Notes: a model not told the origin generated them from the letters alone. Shown: positions 15,987-25,005, numbered from the stretch's first letter. The stretch is DNA of 64,000 nt from an uncultured Paracoccaceae bacterium (GCA_947493745.1 CANLSM010000001.1:1-64000), one strand, 5' to 3'. Made by a program: numbers and translations.

Positions 15987-17027
15987 TCAGTCCCCCAGAA
16001 GTTCGACCAGGCGGGTCTTGTTCTGAACGAAGTACTGCATGGACCGCAGAACGGTTTCCTCCAACCCGTATTTCGGCTCCCATCCGATGGACCGAAGCTT
16101 CGAGATATCGGGCAGACGCCGGTCACAGTCCTCATATCCCTTCCCGTAGAAATCATTCGACGCAACCGACTGGATCACAGGTGCTGCGGACGAATCAAAG
16201 TTCCTGACGTAGAGGTCGGACATCAGCTTCGCAAAATCGGCAATCGAGGATTCGTTGGCCGGGTTACCGACATTGACGATCTGCCGGTTCATCTCGTCCG
16301 GGTGATCCACAATTGCCTCCATCGCGCTTACCGCGTCGTCGATGTAAGTGAAGCAGCGCCGGTTCATGCCTCCGTCGACCAGTTGCAGCGGTCGGTTGTA
16401 GACGAGCGATGACATGAAGTTCGCAAAGACGCGGGGATTGTCTTCTCGATCCCATTTCTTTGCGAAGCGATCCATCAGAGGGCCGACAAAGTTGAAGGGC
16501 CGGATCAGGGTGTAGTTCAGCCCATGCTCGACGCCATACGCATAGATCATCCGGTCAAGAAGCTGCTTTGCGCAGGAGTAGATCCAGCGCTGGTTCTGGA
16601 TCGGTCCCAGAATAAGGTCGGTCTGGTCCTCCTTGAACGGCTCGCTGGAGCCGCCGGTCTTTCCATAGACCTCGGATGTCGAGAAGTGGATCAGCCTCGT
16701 GTTATGCCGGACACAGGACTGGATCACGTTCAGACAATCGAAGAAATTCAGCTTCACGACGTCCAGAGGATTGGAAATGAACATGGCAGGATGCACATAG
16801 GCTGCCAGATCGAAGACCAGATCCGAGGTTCTGACGATTTCGTCCACGCGATCCTTGTCGGTGGAGATATCAACCTTCTCATATTTGAAGGACGCGTTTT
16901 CAAACCGCAGCCTGAGCTTCTTGTCCTCCACGTCGCACAGATGCACGTCATGCTTGCCATCTTCACTCAGTTTGAGCGCCAGATTGCTGCCGATGAAGCC
17001 GGACGCCCCAAAAAGACTAATTTTCAC
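15987..17027 (-). CDS. NAD-dependent epimerase/decarboxylase, ArnA-dehydrogenase-like
   Basis: A 346-residue extended short-chain dehydrogenase. The Rossmann motif is GASGFIGSNL, the catalytic Ser is in HFSTSEVYG, and the Tyr-x3-Lys is in WIYSCAKQLLDRM. The stretch around it (IYSCAKQLLDRMIYAYG, RPFNFVGPLMD, DGGMNRRCFTYIDD) is close to the UDP-glucuronate oxidative decarboxylase half of ArnA and to bacterial UDP-xylose synthases. The likely product is a UDP-pentose or UDP-4-keto-pentose. GTG at 17027 is chosen because it follows AGAGGGGAAA and places the Rossmann motif at the N-terminus. The upstream GT61 gene overlaps it by 11 bases. Confidence 0.85.
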   Translation of the reverse strand: MKISLFGASGFIGSNLALKLSEDGKHDVHLCDVEDKKLRLRFENASFKYEKVDISTDKDRVDEIVRTSDLVFDLAAYVHPAMFISNPLDVVKLNFFDCLNVIQSCVRHNTRLIHFSTSEVYGKTGGSSEPFKEDQTDLILGPIQNQRWIYSCAKQLLDRMIYAYGVEHGLNYTLIRPFNFVGPLMDRFAKKWDREDNPRVFANFMSSLVYNRPLQLVDGGMNRRCFTYIDDAVSAMEAIVDHPDEMNRQIVNVGNPANESSIADFAKLMSDLYVRNFDSSAAPVIQSVASNDFYGKGYEDCDRRLPDISKLRSIGWEPKYGLEETVLRSMQYFVQNKTRLVELLGD

Positions 17028-18216
17028 TGCTTTCCCCTCTGGTTCCCTTTGCACACTCCAGAATTCGCGCCTTGGATTGCCCACCCAGCACGGCACGAAC
17101 CCCGTCTCCGTCAGGCTCGGAATGCAAAATGTGCGAGCGATGGGTAAACCCGTATGCCTTGCACATTGCCTGAAAAGTGGATGTCGTCCGCCGCGACGGT
17201 ATGAGCGCGTCGATCTCCAGCGGACCGTTCTGGCGGTGGACAATGTTTGTAAAGGCCGACCCGTTTTCCCCGACAATGTGCTCGGCACGCGAAAAGACCC
17301 ATTTCTGCTGAGGGATGGTCAGGGTTGCAGGGTCCAACGCGCTATACCCTTCGCGAACCAGAGCGTCGATCAGATCGGGCATGCCATCACAGGTTCGGCT
17401 TTCATGGGTCTTCTGATCCCGGATCAACACCAGACGCGGACCTATCTCAACGGGCGGTTTCTCTTCCGGAAAGGCGTTTGCCACAACCTCCAGAAGCCGA
17501 CGGCAGAACTGTGGTGTGCGCAGCCAGTAGAGCCGCTTGCAGACCAGAACCTCATCAAGTTTCTGGAAAATGACCTTGCGCCCGGCAAAGAGGTCAGTGT
17601 CCACGAAGTGACGCCCGTAATGCCCGGTCGCCCATTTCTCGGAGACAACAATGGGTATGTCCCTGTCGATGCCAAGCTCATCGGCCCAGGCGATCTTCGA
17701 CAGAAGGTCGTGATATGTATGAAAATAGATGTGCCCCAGCGTATGTCGCACAAGCAGGACCTCGTCGAGCTCGATACGCTTCGCAAACCGTCGCCGGTGC
17801 AATTCCACCAACCGCTTGTAGGTGGTGTGATAGGGTGGAGGTTTCTCGGCCGTGCTTGGCTGAAACAGACGGCCATTGATATACACAAACCCCCGTTTGC
17901 CACTGACCGAGATATCGCCCTCGACCTTGTAGGCCCGTTCCCAGATCGGGGCATCGAGGCGGGTCTGGATGGCTTTGTCAAAGGCAGGATCGTCTGATGT
18001 CGGAACCGGGCCTTCCAGCGCGCTGAGCGGCGGACCAAACTTTTCATGAAACAGAAACTGCCGCTCTTCTTCCTCGGACAATGTGTGGTTGCGCACGGGC
18101 AACCGGTAGGTCTTTGCCGGCAGAGCCTCGCCGTATAGCCGGTACCGGTCGTTTCCACGGACCCTGAGGGGGCCAAACTGGTCGGATATCTCCACCGGCG
18201 CGATCATGCTGTTCAT
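17017..18216 (-). CDS. Glycosyltransferase family 61 protein
   Basis: A 399-residue protein with the DUF563/GT61 domain at residues ~130-370. Recognisable parts are LFAGRKVIFQKLDEVLVCKRLYWLRTPQ, RLVLIRDQKTHESRTC, and SRAEHIVGENGSAFTNIVH, the last matching the conserved GT61 'GxHGA-x-L-x-N' region with Asn instead of His. The ATG at 18216 is chosen over the GTG at 18249 because GAGG lies upstream of it. It overlaps the next gene, which makes a UDP-pentose-type donor. Pentosyl transfer is known in this family, so this pairing is suggestive. Confidence 0.78.
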   Translation of the reverse strand: MNSMIAPVEISDQFGPLRVRGNDRYRLYGEALPAKTYRLPVRNHTLSEEEERQFLFHEKFGPPLSALEGPVPTSDDPAFDKAIQTRLDAPIWERAYKVEGDISVSGKRGFVYINGRLFQPSTAEKPPPYHTTYKRLVELHRRRFAKRIELDEVLLVRHTLGHIYFHTYHDLLSKIAWADELGIDRDIPIVVSEKWATGHYGRHFVDTDLFAGRKVIFQKLDEVLVCKRLYWLRTPQFCRRLLEVVANAFPEEKPPVEIGPRLVLIRDQKTHESRTCDGMPDLIDALVREGYSALDPATLTIPQQKWVFSRAEHIVGENGSAFTNIVHRQNGPLEIDALIPSRRTTSTFQAMCKAYGFTHRSHILHSEPDGDGVRAVLGGQSKARILECAKGTRGESSEN

Positions 18217-18457
18217 GTCCGCACGGGCCTCACAATTGAGCCGCAACACCGGAGCTGCATCATTTCGTTACGCACATGGTGCAGCAATCGCGGCCTACCC
18301 ATTGAGCTGTGAAGAACCAAAGAACCATTGGATTTGATGAATTTACGGTACTGGCCCAGCCAGTGTCCAGCGCCGTTTTCCGCCCAGGGTGTGTTGCACG
18401 CGGTGAAACGAAATCGTTGGCCACGCGCACCATAACTCTCCTGTTCCGACAAGAGCT

Positions 18458-19465
18458 TCACAGCTTGTAGTACTCCCGATACCAGGCAACAAACTTGGCG
18501 ACCCCGTCCGCGACATTGGTCCGGGCTTCAAACCCGGTCAGTTGTTTGAGAAGCGCTACATCGGCCCATGTCGCAGGAACGTCCCCGGGCTGCGCGCCCA
18601 GCATTTTCTTTTGCGCCTGTCGTCCGGTGGCCCGCTCAATCGCCTCGATGAAATCCATCAATTTCACCGGCTCGGAGTGACCGATATTCACAATCCGGTA
18701 AGGCGCGACGGGACTCAAATTGTCCGACGGAGCGCATTCGCCTTCGGGGGGCCTTGCTGTCAGCAACATGATGGCACGCACAAGGTCATCCACATAGGTG
18801 AAATCGCGGCTCATCTCACCGCGTCCATAGACCTCGATGGGCTGGTCATTGAGAATGCGGGACGTAAATTTTGACAGGGCCATATCCGGTCTCCCCCACG
18901 GGCCGTAGACCGTGAAGAACCGAAAGATGGTCGTCGGCAGGCGGTAGAGATGTGCGTAGGAATGTGCCATGGCTTCCATGGCCTTCTTGGTGGCCGCATA
19001 GAAAGACATCGGCAAATCAGCTTTCTCGCTCTCCGCATATGGCAGCGAGGCATTTCCGCCATAGACGCTCGAACTCGACGCGAGAAGCAGATGGCGAGGC
19101 GGCACGGCACGTGCCGCTTCAAGAAGACTGAAGGTCCCAGTGATATTCGCATCGAGATAGGATTTTGGCGCCTCGATGGAGTGGCGTATCCCTGCCTGCG
19201 CAGCAAGATGCACGACGACGTCAGGGCGATGATGCTCGAAAATCCGCAAAATCGCTTCATCGTTCTCAAGCCGCTCCGGAATGAACGTGTAGTTTGAGAA
19301 CTGCAAAAGGATCTCGTTGCGGTCCTGCTTGAGGCGGACATCGTAGTAGTCGGTCATCGCGTCCAGCCCGATGACCTCGAACCCCTCCTTGAGCAGCGCT
19401 TCAGACAGATGAAATCCGATGAAACCGGCTGACCCGGTCACAAGAACACGCTGTCCGTTTGTCAT
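18458..19465 (-). CDS. UDP-glucuronate 4-epimerase
   Basis: A 335-residue NAD-dependent epimerase that would interconvert UDP-glucuronate and UDP-galacturonate. The family signature MTDYYDVRLKQDR follows the Rossmann motif GSAGFIGFHL. HLAAQAGIRHSIEAP, the SSSSVYGG motif, the catalytic YAATKKAMEAMAHSYAH and FRFFTVYGPWGRPDMAL are all typical of this enzyme (Cap1J/LspL type). The start ATG is at 19465. It faces the same strand as the GT61 and ArnA-like genes after a 241-base gap. The set could supply galacturonate and pentose donors for one surface polymer. Confidence 0.92.
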   Translation of the reverse strand: MTNGQRVLVTGSAGFIGFHLSEALLKEGFEVIGLDAMTDYYDVRLKQDRNEILLQFSNYTFIPERLENDEAILRIFEHHRPDVVVHLAAQAGIRHSIEAPKSYLDANITGTFSLLEAARAVPPRHLLLASSSSVYGGNASLPYAESEKADLPMSFYAATKKAMEAMAHSYAHLYRLPTTIFRFFTVYGPWGRPDMALSKFTSRILNDQPIEVYGRGEMSRDFTYVDDLVRAIMLLTARPPEGECAPSDNLSPVAPYRIVNIGHSEPVKLMDFIEAIERATGRQAQKKMLGAQPGDVPATWADVALLKQLTGFEARTNVADGVAKFVAWYREYYKL

Positions 19466-19609
19466 TGGTAAACCACCCGAAGCCCAACATTTGCCCCAGG
19501 GGCACCATGCCCTATCCCATAGTACATCAGGGCTACATGGTCCATCGGGAGATCGACGGGATCGGGTCCGCTGCTCATGCTTTTTAAAACGGGGCGACGT
19601 GGTTTGCGA

Positions 19610-19630
19610 TTGAGACGGTCGGCGTCTCAA
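19610..19630. promoter_or_regulatory. Perfect inverted repeat, possible operator or hairpin
   Basis: TTGAGACG (19610-19617) and CGTCTCAA (19623-19630) are perfect inverted copies around GTCGG. The element lies in the 244-base gap between the UDP-glucuronate 4-epimerase start and the end of the tetR-type gene. No T tract follows. It could be an operator for the glycan genes or a weak terminator for tetR. A second, shorter dyad TGCCCC-A-GGGGCA lies at 19492-19504. Confidence 0.45.
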
Positions 19631-19709
19631 CCTGTCCCAGGGAGCCAGCAGCAGGTTCGTGCCCGATGGGTATGACCGGTGATCCACCCAGATCACCCGG
19701 CCTTCTCAA

Positions 19710-20294
19710 TCAGCTATTTTGGCACGGGTTCAGCCAGGCATTCAGGTAGGTTTTGAGACGGGCCTGCATGGTTTCGCCGCTGTGGATGGCACAGAAATGC
19801 AGCGCCATGCTCTGCACGGCAAAGGCCTGCACTCCGTCTGCCAGAAGCTCGGCGGAGACGTCCTTACGGAACGGGCCATCAGACAGCCAACCGGCCATCA
19901 CCTCGATCTGCCGCCCGAAGGTTTGCGCGATCGGTCCGACCTCTTCTCTCGCCGCGGCGCCGGAGTGCCGGAGGATCACGTCGAAGACATATCGCTCACT
20001 TGTCATGAAATGCAGAAGCGGCAGGAGGTGACTGACCATGTCATCCAGATCCCAAGGTGGAGGAAGCCGCTCAATCTCGTCCAGATGAGCGTCAATTCTG
20101 GCGCCAATGATGACATCCATCAAAGCGTCCTTGTCTGGAAAATGCGCAAAGAACGTCCCCTTGGCAACGCCGGCCTCCCTCACGACTTCTTCAACGCGCA
20201 TTGCGCCAAAGCCTTTCGAGGAGATGGCGTTCCGCGCCGCATCGAGCAGCTTGGCGCGTGTGACAAGGGTGCGTTTCTGTATCGGCTTGTTCAT
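19710..20294 (-). CDS. TetR family transcriptional regulator
   Basis: A 194-residue regulator. Residues 10-58 are the TetR helix-turn-helix: RAKLLDAARNAISSKGFGAMRVEEVVREAGVAKGTFFAHFPDKDAL, shown here by its parts VEEVVREAGVAKGTFFAHF and PDKDALM. The remainder is a ligand-binding domain of unknown specificity. The ATG at 20294 gives the normal short N-terminus. It is divergent from the quinone reductase gene, and the gap holds three dyad sites, so it most likely represses that gene and itself. Confidence 0.92.
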   Translation of the reverse strand: MNKPIQKRTLVTRAKLLDAARNAISSKGFGAMRVEEVVREAGVAKGTFFAHFPDKDALMDVIIGARIDAHLDEIERLPPPWDLDDMVSHLLPLLHFMTSERYVFDVILRHSGAAAREEVGPIAQTFGRQIEVMAGWLSDGPFRKDVSAELLADGVQAFAVQSMALHFCAIHSGETMQARLKTYLNAWLNPCQNS

Positions 20295-20316
20295 GCAGGG
20301 TTGATAACGACTTTCC

Positions 20317-20374
20317 TGACCATGGTCAAAATTTAAGTTGACCTCGGTGAATTTTATTAATATGACCACGGTCA
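20317..20374. promoter_or_regulatory. Three operator-like dyads between tetR and the quinone reductase gene
   Basis: TGACCATGGTCA at 20317-20328 is a perfect 12-base palindrome. TGACCACGGTCA at 20363-20374 differs from a perfect palindrome by one central base pair. TGACCTCGGTGA at 20339-20350 is a weaker copy between them. Start-to-start spacing is 22 and 24 bases, about two helical turns, so bound dimers could sit on one DNA face. These are the likely TetR-family operators controlling both divergent genes. Confidence 0.65.
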
Positions 20375-20402
20375 ATAAAATCCTTGAACGTCAGGAAACA
20401 CC

Positions 20403-20993
20403 ATGCTCACCAAACGCATCTTTGTTCTGAACGGCCATCCGGCTGAAACATCACTCTCCCGGTCATTCGCCGAAACCTACGCGAAGGCGGCACGGGCAGC
20501 AGGACATGAGGTGCGTCTCATGCATCTGCATGATCTCAGTTTCGACATGGACTACGGCTTTGCGGGATATGCGAACCCAAAGCCGCTGGAGCCGATGCTG
20601 GCATCCTTTCAGGCGGATGTGGACTGGGCACAGCACATTGTCCTGACAACACCGATGTGGTGGGGCGGATTGCCCGCAAAACTGAAGGGTCTGATTGATC
20701 GCACATTCCTGCCGGGATGGGCCTTTGACACGCGCAACCAAAGGATGGGTATGCCGCTGCCATTGAAGGTTGGGCGTACCGCACGGGCGATTGTCACCTC
20801 TGACACGCCGGGGCCTTTCTTCTGGCTGCTCTACCGCAAGGCCTTGCTCAAACAGATCAAGGGGCAGATTTTTCACTTCATCGGATTGAAACCGGCGCGG
20901 ATCACACATTTTGCACAGGCCAGCGACGCCGGGGCTGACAAGGTGCGGCCGTGGCTGAGGCAGGTCGAACGCCTGGGGACAGGCGGCCTCTAG
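20403..20993 (+). CDS. NAD(P)H dehydrogenase (quinone), flavodoxin-like fold
   Basis: A 196-residue flavoprotein of the MdaB/KefF-like NAD(P)H:quinone oxidoreductase family. The N-terminus KRIFVLNGHPAETSLSRSFAE binds the flavin phosphate, followed by HIVLTTPMWWGGLPAKLKGLIDRTFLPGWAF, a family signature seen here as TPMWWGGLPAKLKGLIDR. Two-electron reduction of quinones would limit redox stress. It is divergent from the tetR-type regulator with the shared operators between, so induction by a quinone or electrophile is plausible. It converges with a LysR gene 15 bases downstream. Confidence 0.88.
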   Translation: MLTKRIFVLNGHPAETSLSRSFAETYAKAARAAGHEVRLMHLHDLSFDMDYGFAGYANPKPLEPMLASFQADVDWAQHIVLTTPMWWGGLPAKLKGLIDRTFLPGWAFDTRNQRMGMPLPLKVGRTARAIVTSDTPGPFFWLLYRKALLKQIKGQIFHFIGLKPARITHFAQASDAGADKVRPWLRQVERLGTGGL

Positions 20994-21008
20994 ACCCGTC
21001 TGCGCCTG

Positions 21009-21920
21009 CTACCCCTCATTTCCGCCTTGGAGATGCAGACGTTCCTCACAAACCTGTTTCATCACCGCCTCAAACGCGGCAGCGGCAGCGTGCGGTCGGC
21101 CCGCGTTTTCCATGATGCACCCGAACTCGATACGAACGGATGGCGCGAGCGGAACCAGAGCGACCCTTCCGGCCAGTTCCGGGTCGAGCGCTATCGGATC
21201 AGCCAGGGTGAACCCAAGACCCATCTCAACCAACCTGTAGGCCGCAGCCCCTGCGGAAACCTCATGGGCAATTGTCATCGTAAGGCCCTGCCGCGCGAGT
21301 TCCTGATCCACAAAACGACGCAGAACGGTGCTTTGATCAAGAGCGATGTAAGGCTCATCCAGAAGGTCGTGGAACGACAGTTTCCCACAGGTCGCCAGCG
21401 GATGGCCCCGCTTCAGGGCAACATGCAGACGGGTCGAAGCGAGAACACGCGGCTCGACCCCTTCGACCGGCAATGGCAGGGCCGAGACACAGATATCGAA
21501 CAGGCCGTTCATTGTTCTGCGTGCGAGACCCCGGCGCGGGTGGATATCGAGCCTCATACGCAGATCGGGCTGCTCGGTCGCCAATCGCTTCATCGCTGGC
21601 AGGACCAGCCCGTTAACAACACGAGTGTGGCATATGATCCGCATGGGAAGTGCTGTTTGCGTTTTGATCCGGCCGACCATGGTCGGGATGTCTTCGATCT
21701 GGGAGAGGATCCGCACGGCCTCGGGATAAAACTGCTCCCCGTCGGATGTCGGGATCAGCCGTTTCTTGTCGCGGTGAAAGAGCTGGATGTCGAACTCTTC
21801 CTCCAGCAGGGTCAGCAGGCGGCTGGCAGCAGACGGGCTGAGGTTCAGGCGCGCCGACGCACCCGCAAGCGAGCCTTCTTCCATGACCAGTGTGAAAACC
21901 TTGAGACTCTTGAGGTTCAT
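21009..21920 (-). CDS. LysR family transcriptional regulator
   Basis: A 303-residue regulator. Residues 3-60 are the LysR winged helix (MNLKSLKVFTLVMEEGSL, ARLNLSPSAASRLLTLLEEEFDIQLFHRDKKR). The rest is the periplasmic-binding-protein-like effector domain. It is divergent from tctC, and the gap contains the A+T-rich dyad TATTCCAATA at 21941-21950, of the T-N(n)-A type that LysR proteins bind. It probably activates the tctCBA and CoA-transferase operon in response to the transported acid. Confidence 0.92.
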   Translation of the reverse strand: MNLKSLKVFTLVMEEGSLAGASARLNLSPSAASRLLTLLEEEFDIQLFHRDKKRLIPTSDGEQFYPEAVRILSQIEDIPTMVGRIKTQTALPMRIICHTRVVNGLVLPAMKRLATEQPDLRMRLDIHPRRGLARRTMNGLFDICVSALPLPVEGVEPRVLASTRLHVALKRGHPLATCGKLSFHDLLDEPYIALDQSTVLRRFVDQELARQGLTMTIAHEVSAGAAAYRLVEMGLGFTLADPIALDPELAGRVALVPLAPSVRIEFGCIMENAGRPHAAAAAFEAVMKQVCEERLHLQGGNEG

Positions 21921-21940
21921 CTTCTTTTTTTTCGAACTGA

Positions 21941-21950
21941 TATTCCAATA
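21941..21950. promoter_or_regulatory. LysR-box-like dyad
   Basis: TATT-CC-AATA is a small inverted repeat in the 124-base divergent gap, 21 bases upstream of the LysR gene start. The sequence around it is A+T rich. It is a candidate LysR site only by position and composition. Confidence 0.3.
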
Positions 21951-22044
21951 ATTGAGTTTTTCAGAGGTTACGGGATTGGGTAGCGTGATGCCAGTGGAAG
22001 CTTGGCCAGAAACGAGCCAGGCTCCCGATCAAGGGAGGAAATAC

Positions 22045-23013
22045 ATGAAACGCAGGGAGTTTCTGCAAGGCTGTGTCACTGGCGCGACCTTCACGCTCGT
22101 CTCGGGGTCCGCCGCACTGGCTGAATGGAAGCCGCGCCGCCCGATCAACGCGATCTTGCCCTATTCGGCCGGGGGCGGAACGGATGCGCTGGCACGGGCT
22201 GCGGCGGCCTCGGCGGACGGCATTCTGCCGGTGCCGCTGGTCATCGTGAACAAACCCGGCTCGTCGGGGATCACCGGCGCGACAGAGGCTGCCGCAGCGC
22301 GCCCCGATGGCAACACCGTCATGGTAACCTCTGCCGGGTCGTTCCTGCTGACCTCGATGTTGCGCGATACCGAAATCAACCCTTTTGAGAGCTTTGAGTT
22401 CATCGCCCAGATCGGCAATCTCACACCCGCCATCATCGTCCCTGCAAACAGCCCGTTCCAATCCGTTCAGGATCTGGTGGAGGCTGCAAGGACTGATCCG
22501 GGCGGGCTGAGATGGGCCCATAATGGTCGCGGCGGATTTCATCAGGTCTCCGGGCAGAGTTTTCTCAACAGCAACGGGCTACAGGCCCAGGATGTCCCGT
22601 TCAAGGGTGGCGGACCGACGCGCGCCGCCGTGATCGGCGAACAGGTCGACTTTGCATTCGTGGGTATCCAACAGGCCGCCGGGTTCGAAAACGAGTTGCG
22701 GGTCCTCGCGCTCGCAGCCCCCGAACGGGATGCGATCCGGGATGATGTGCCCACACTCGCGGAATTGGGGTTTGACTTTGTCGCCGTGTCATCGCCGATT
22801 GTCTTCTTCGCGCCCAAGGGCACCGACCCGGAAATCATCTCAGGCATGGAGGCGGCATTGAAGGCGATCACCGAAACACAGCAGTTCGCAGATCTGATGC
22901 GCGAGCGCGGCAATGTCCCGGCATTCCTGAGCGGGGCCGACACCGCAGCCCGCCTGCGCCGGATGCAGGTCGAGACCCAGCCGGTGATCGACGCGCTGAT
23001 GCAAGAAGGCTAG
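22045..23013 (+). CDS. tctC: Tripartite tricarboxylate transporter substrate-binding protein
   Basis: A 322-residue periplasmic receptor of the Bug/TctC family. The signal peptide carries a twin-arginine motif (RREFLQG) and ends near ALAEW, suggesting Tat export, which is less usual for this family. The mature part has PYSAGGGTDALARAAA, the NKPGSSGITGATEAAAARPDG ligand loop (seen as NKPGSSGITG) and FKGGGPTRAAVIGEQVD. The ATG at 22045 follows AAGGGAGGA. It starts the transporter operon divergent from LysR. Ligand is probably a di- or tricarboxylate. Confidence 0.9.
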   Translation: MKRREFLQGCVTGATFTLVSGSAALAEWKPRRPINAILPYSAGGGTDALARAAAASADGILPVPLVIVNKPGSSGITGATEAAAARPDGNTVMVTSAGSFLLTSMLRDTEINPFESFEFIAQIGNLTPAIIVPANSPFQSVQDLVEAARTDPGGLRWAHNGRGGFHQVSGQSFLNSNGLQAQDVPFKGGGPTRAAVIGEQVDFAFVGIQQAAGFENELRVLALAAPERDAIRDDVPTLAELGFDFVAVSSPIVFFAPKGTDPEIISGMEAALKAITETQQFADLMRERGNVPAFLSGADTAARLRRMQVETQPVIDALMQEG

Positions 23014-23016
23014 AGC

Positions 23017-23493
23017 GTGGCGCAGACCACCCCCCCTGCGCCTATGGCTGTCGGTTATGCGCTGATCCTGCTTGGGATCGGCGCCTCTGCCGCATCGCTC
23101 AACATCTCGCTTGATCAATACGGACGTTGGGGCGCCCGGGTGTTTCCGCTCGCTTGTTCCCTTGCTCTCGTTCTGCTGGGCCTGATGGAGTTGCGCTCTG
23201 CCAATGCGGGGAGCCGTTCTGAAAGAATGCCCCAGAGCCCCGTTGCCGTTCTCACCTTGCTCTGCCTGTCCATCGGCTACGTCGCTGTCATGGCCAAGTT
23301 TGGCTATCTGATCAGCACGGCAATAGCCGCCCCCGCCGCGCTTTGGATATTTGGCGTGAGAAGGCGCGCAGGTCTGCTTCTTGCCGCGATACTCTGCCCG
23401 CTGGTTTATCATCTGGTGTTCTTCGTCGGTCTCGGTGTGTTCCCGCCCTATGGCGACTGGTTCGACCTTCTCGACCTCTTGCAGGCGGACTGA
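23017..23493 (+). CDS. tctB: Tripartite tricarboxylate transporter small membrane protein
   Basis: A 158-residue membrane protein with four hydrophobic helices, fitting TctB. It begins with GTG at 23017, three bases after the tctC stop. The C-terminal helix ends VFFVGLGVFPPYGDWF, similar to TctB proteins, where a Pro-rich end is common. It works with TctA in the inner membrane. The tctA start overlaps nothing but follows within 2 bases. Confidence 0.85.
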   Translation: MAQTTPPAPMAVGYALILLGIGASAASLNISLDQYGRWGARVFPLACSLALVLLGLMELRSANAGSRSERMPQSPVAVLTLLCLSIGYVAVMAKFGYLISTAIAAPAALWIFGVRRRAGLLLAAILCPLVYHLVFFVGLGVFPPYGDWFDLLDLLQAD

Positions 23494-23495
23494 GG

Positions 23496-25004
23496 GTGGA
23501 GATATTCGCAGCGCTCGCCACGGTTCTGACCGATCCGGTCCTGCTGGGATGGGTGTTTCTGGCCGCCATTGTGGGCATAGTCGTCGGCGCGATCCCTGGA
23601 CTGACCGCATCCGCGGCCATCGCGATGTTGCTGCCGCTGACCTTCTACATGGATCCCCTGTCGGCGCTCGCCTTTCTCTATGTCATTGGCAAATCGGGAC
23701 GGTATGGCGGCTCGATCGCGGCCATACTGTTCAACACGCCGGGGACCGCTGCCTCCGCCGCGACGCAAATCGACGGCTATCCGCTTGCCCGCAAGGGGAT
23801 GGCGTCCAAGGCCATGAAGGTCGCCACGGTCTCGTCGGTGATCGGTGATTTCATCGGAGAGATCCTGCTGATCGCAGGCATCGTATGGATCGCCTCCATC
23901 GCACTGAAACTTGGCCCACCCGAGCTTTTCGCCGTCTATTTCGCGGCCTTTGTGGTGATCGGTTCGGTCATAGGCAAGTCGATCACACGTGGTCTTGCCT
24001 CGGCCGCTCTGGGGGTTCTGGTCAACATGATCGGACTGGATCCCATCAGTTCAACCGAGCGGTTCACCTTCGGTGTCTTCCAGCTCAGCAACGGGATTTC
24101 GCTGGTTCCCCTGATGATCGGCGTCTTCGTCCTTGGGGAGGTCTTTGCGCAGATCGACGCACGCGGAAAACCCTCGGGAATGCTGAACACGGCATCCATG
24201 GACCCGGATCGCAACCGCTTGACCTGGGCGGATTACCGGCCCTGCATGCCCCATGTGATCCGGTCATCCTTCATCGGTGCATTTATCGGCATGCTGCCGG
24301 GACTGGGCTCCGCCATTGCCGCTTTCGTGGCGTATGGCGAGGGCAAGCGCCGCGCAAGCAACCCAGAGGGCTGGGGGCGAGGCGCGCTGGAGGGCATCGC
24401 CGCACCCGAGGCTGCCAACAATGCCGTCAGCGGCCCATCCATGGCGCCCCTTCTGACACTGGGGATACCCGGATCAACCATCGGCGCGATCCTGATCGGC
24501 GTGTTTCTGATCCACGGGATCCAGATTGGTCCGACACTGTTCCTGACCAATGGCGATCTGGTCTACGCACTGTTTGCATGCGGCCTGATCGGGATCGTCA
24601 TGTACGGTCTGATCGGCTACTACGGTGCGGCATTCGTCGGGCGGTTCATCACCCGCATTCCGACATCGGTGCTCTACCCGATGATTTTCCTGACCTCGTT
24701 TGTCGCAGCCTACACATCGCGAGGCAGCCTGTTCGACATCTATGTGATGATCGGGGCGGGCTTTCTGGGCTGGGGCATGCGGAAGCTGGACTTCAACCCG
24801 GCCGCCTTCGTCATCTCCTTCGTGCTGGCCGGGGGCGCGGAGGAAACCTTCCGGCAATCGCTCCTGCTTTCCGACACCGGGGCTGCGATCTTCGTGACCC
24901 GACCGGTGGCCCTGCTCTTTATTCTGCTCGGGTTTGGCGCATTGTTCATGAGGGCGCGCAGCCTGCGTCGGCAGTCACGGGCAACCGCCCTGCGGGATAC
25001 CTGA
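23496..25004 (+). CDS. tctA: Tripartite tricarboxylate transporter large permease
   Basis: A 502-residue inner-membrane permease with 10-12 helices. Family motifs are GAIPGLTASAAIAMLLPLTF, YGGSIAAILFNTPGTAASAAT (N-terminal substrate loop), and the C-terminal-half repeat MLPGLGSAIAAFVAYGEGKR with APEAANNA and LTLGIPGSTIGAILIG. GTG at 23496 is chosen since it places the first helix at the N-terminus; the longer frame from 23343 would overlap tctB. Together with TctC and TctB it forms a secondary, ion-driven importer. Confidence 0.92.
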   Translation: MEIFAALATVLTDPVLLGWVFLAAIVGIVVGAIPGLTASAAIAMLLPLTFYMDPLSALAFLYVIGKSGRYGGSIAAILFNTPGTAASAATQIDGYPLARKGMASKAMKVATVSSVIGDFIGEILLIAGIVWIASIALKLGPPELFAVYFAAFVVIGSVIGKSITRGLASAALGVLVNMIGLDPISSTERFTFGVFQLSNGISLVPLMIGVFVLGEVFAQIDARGKPSGMLNTASMDPDRNRLTWADYRPCMPHVIRSSFIGAFIGMLPGLGSAIAAFVAYGEGKRRASNPEGWGRGALEGIAAPEAANNAVSGPSMAPLLTLGIPGSTIGAILIGVFLIHGIQIGPTLFLTNGDLVYALFACGLIGIVMYGLIGYYGAAFVGRFITRIPTSVLYPMIFLTSFVAAYTSRGSLFDIYVMIGAGFLGWGMRKLDFNPAAFVISFVLAGGAEETFRQSLLLSDTGAAIFVTRPVALLFILLGFGALFMRARSLRRQSRATALRDT

Positions 25005-25005
25005 G

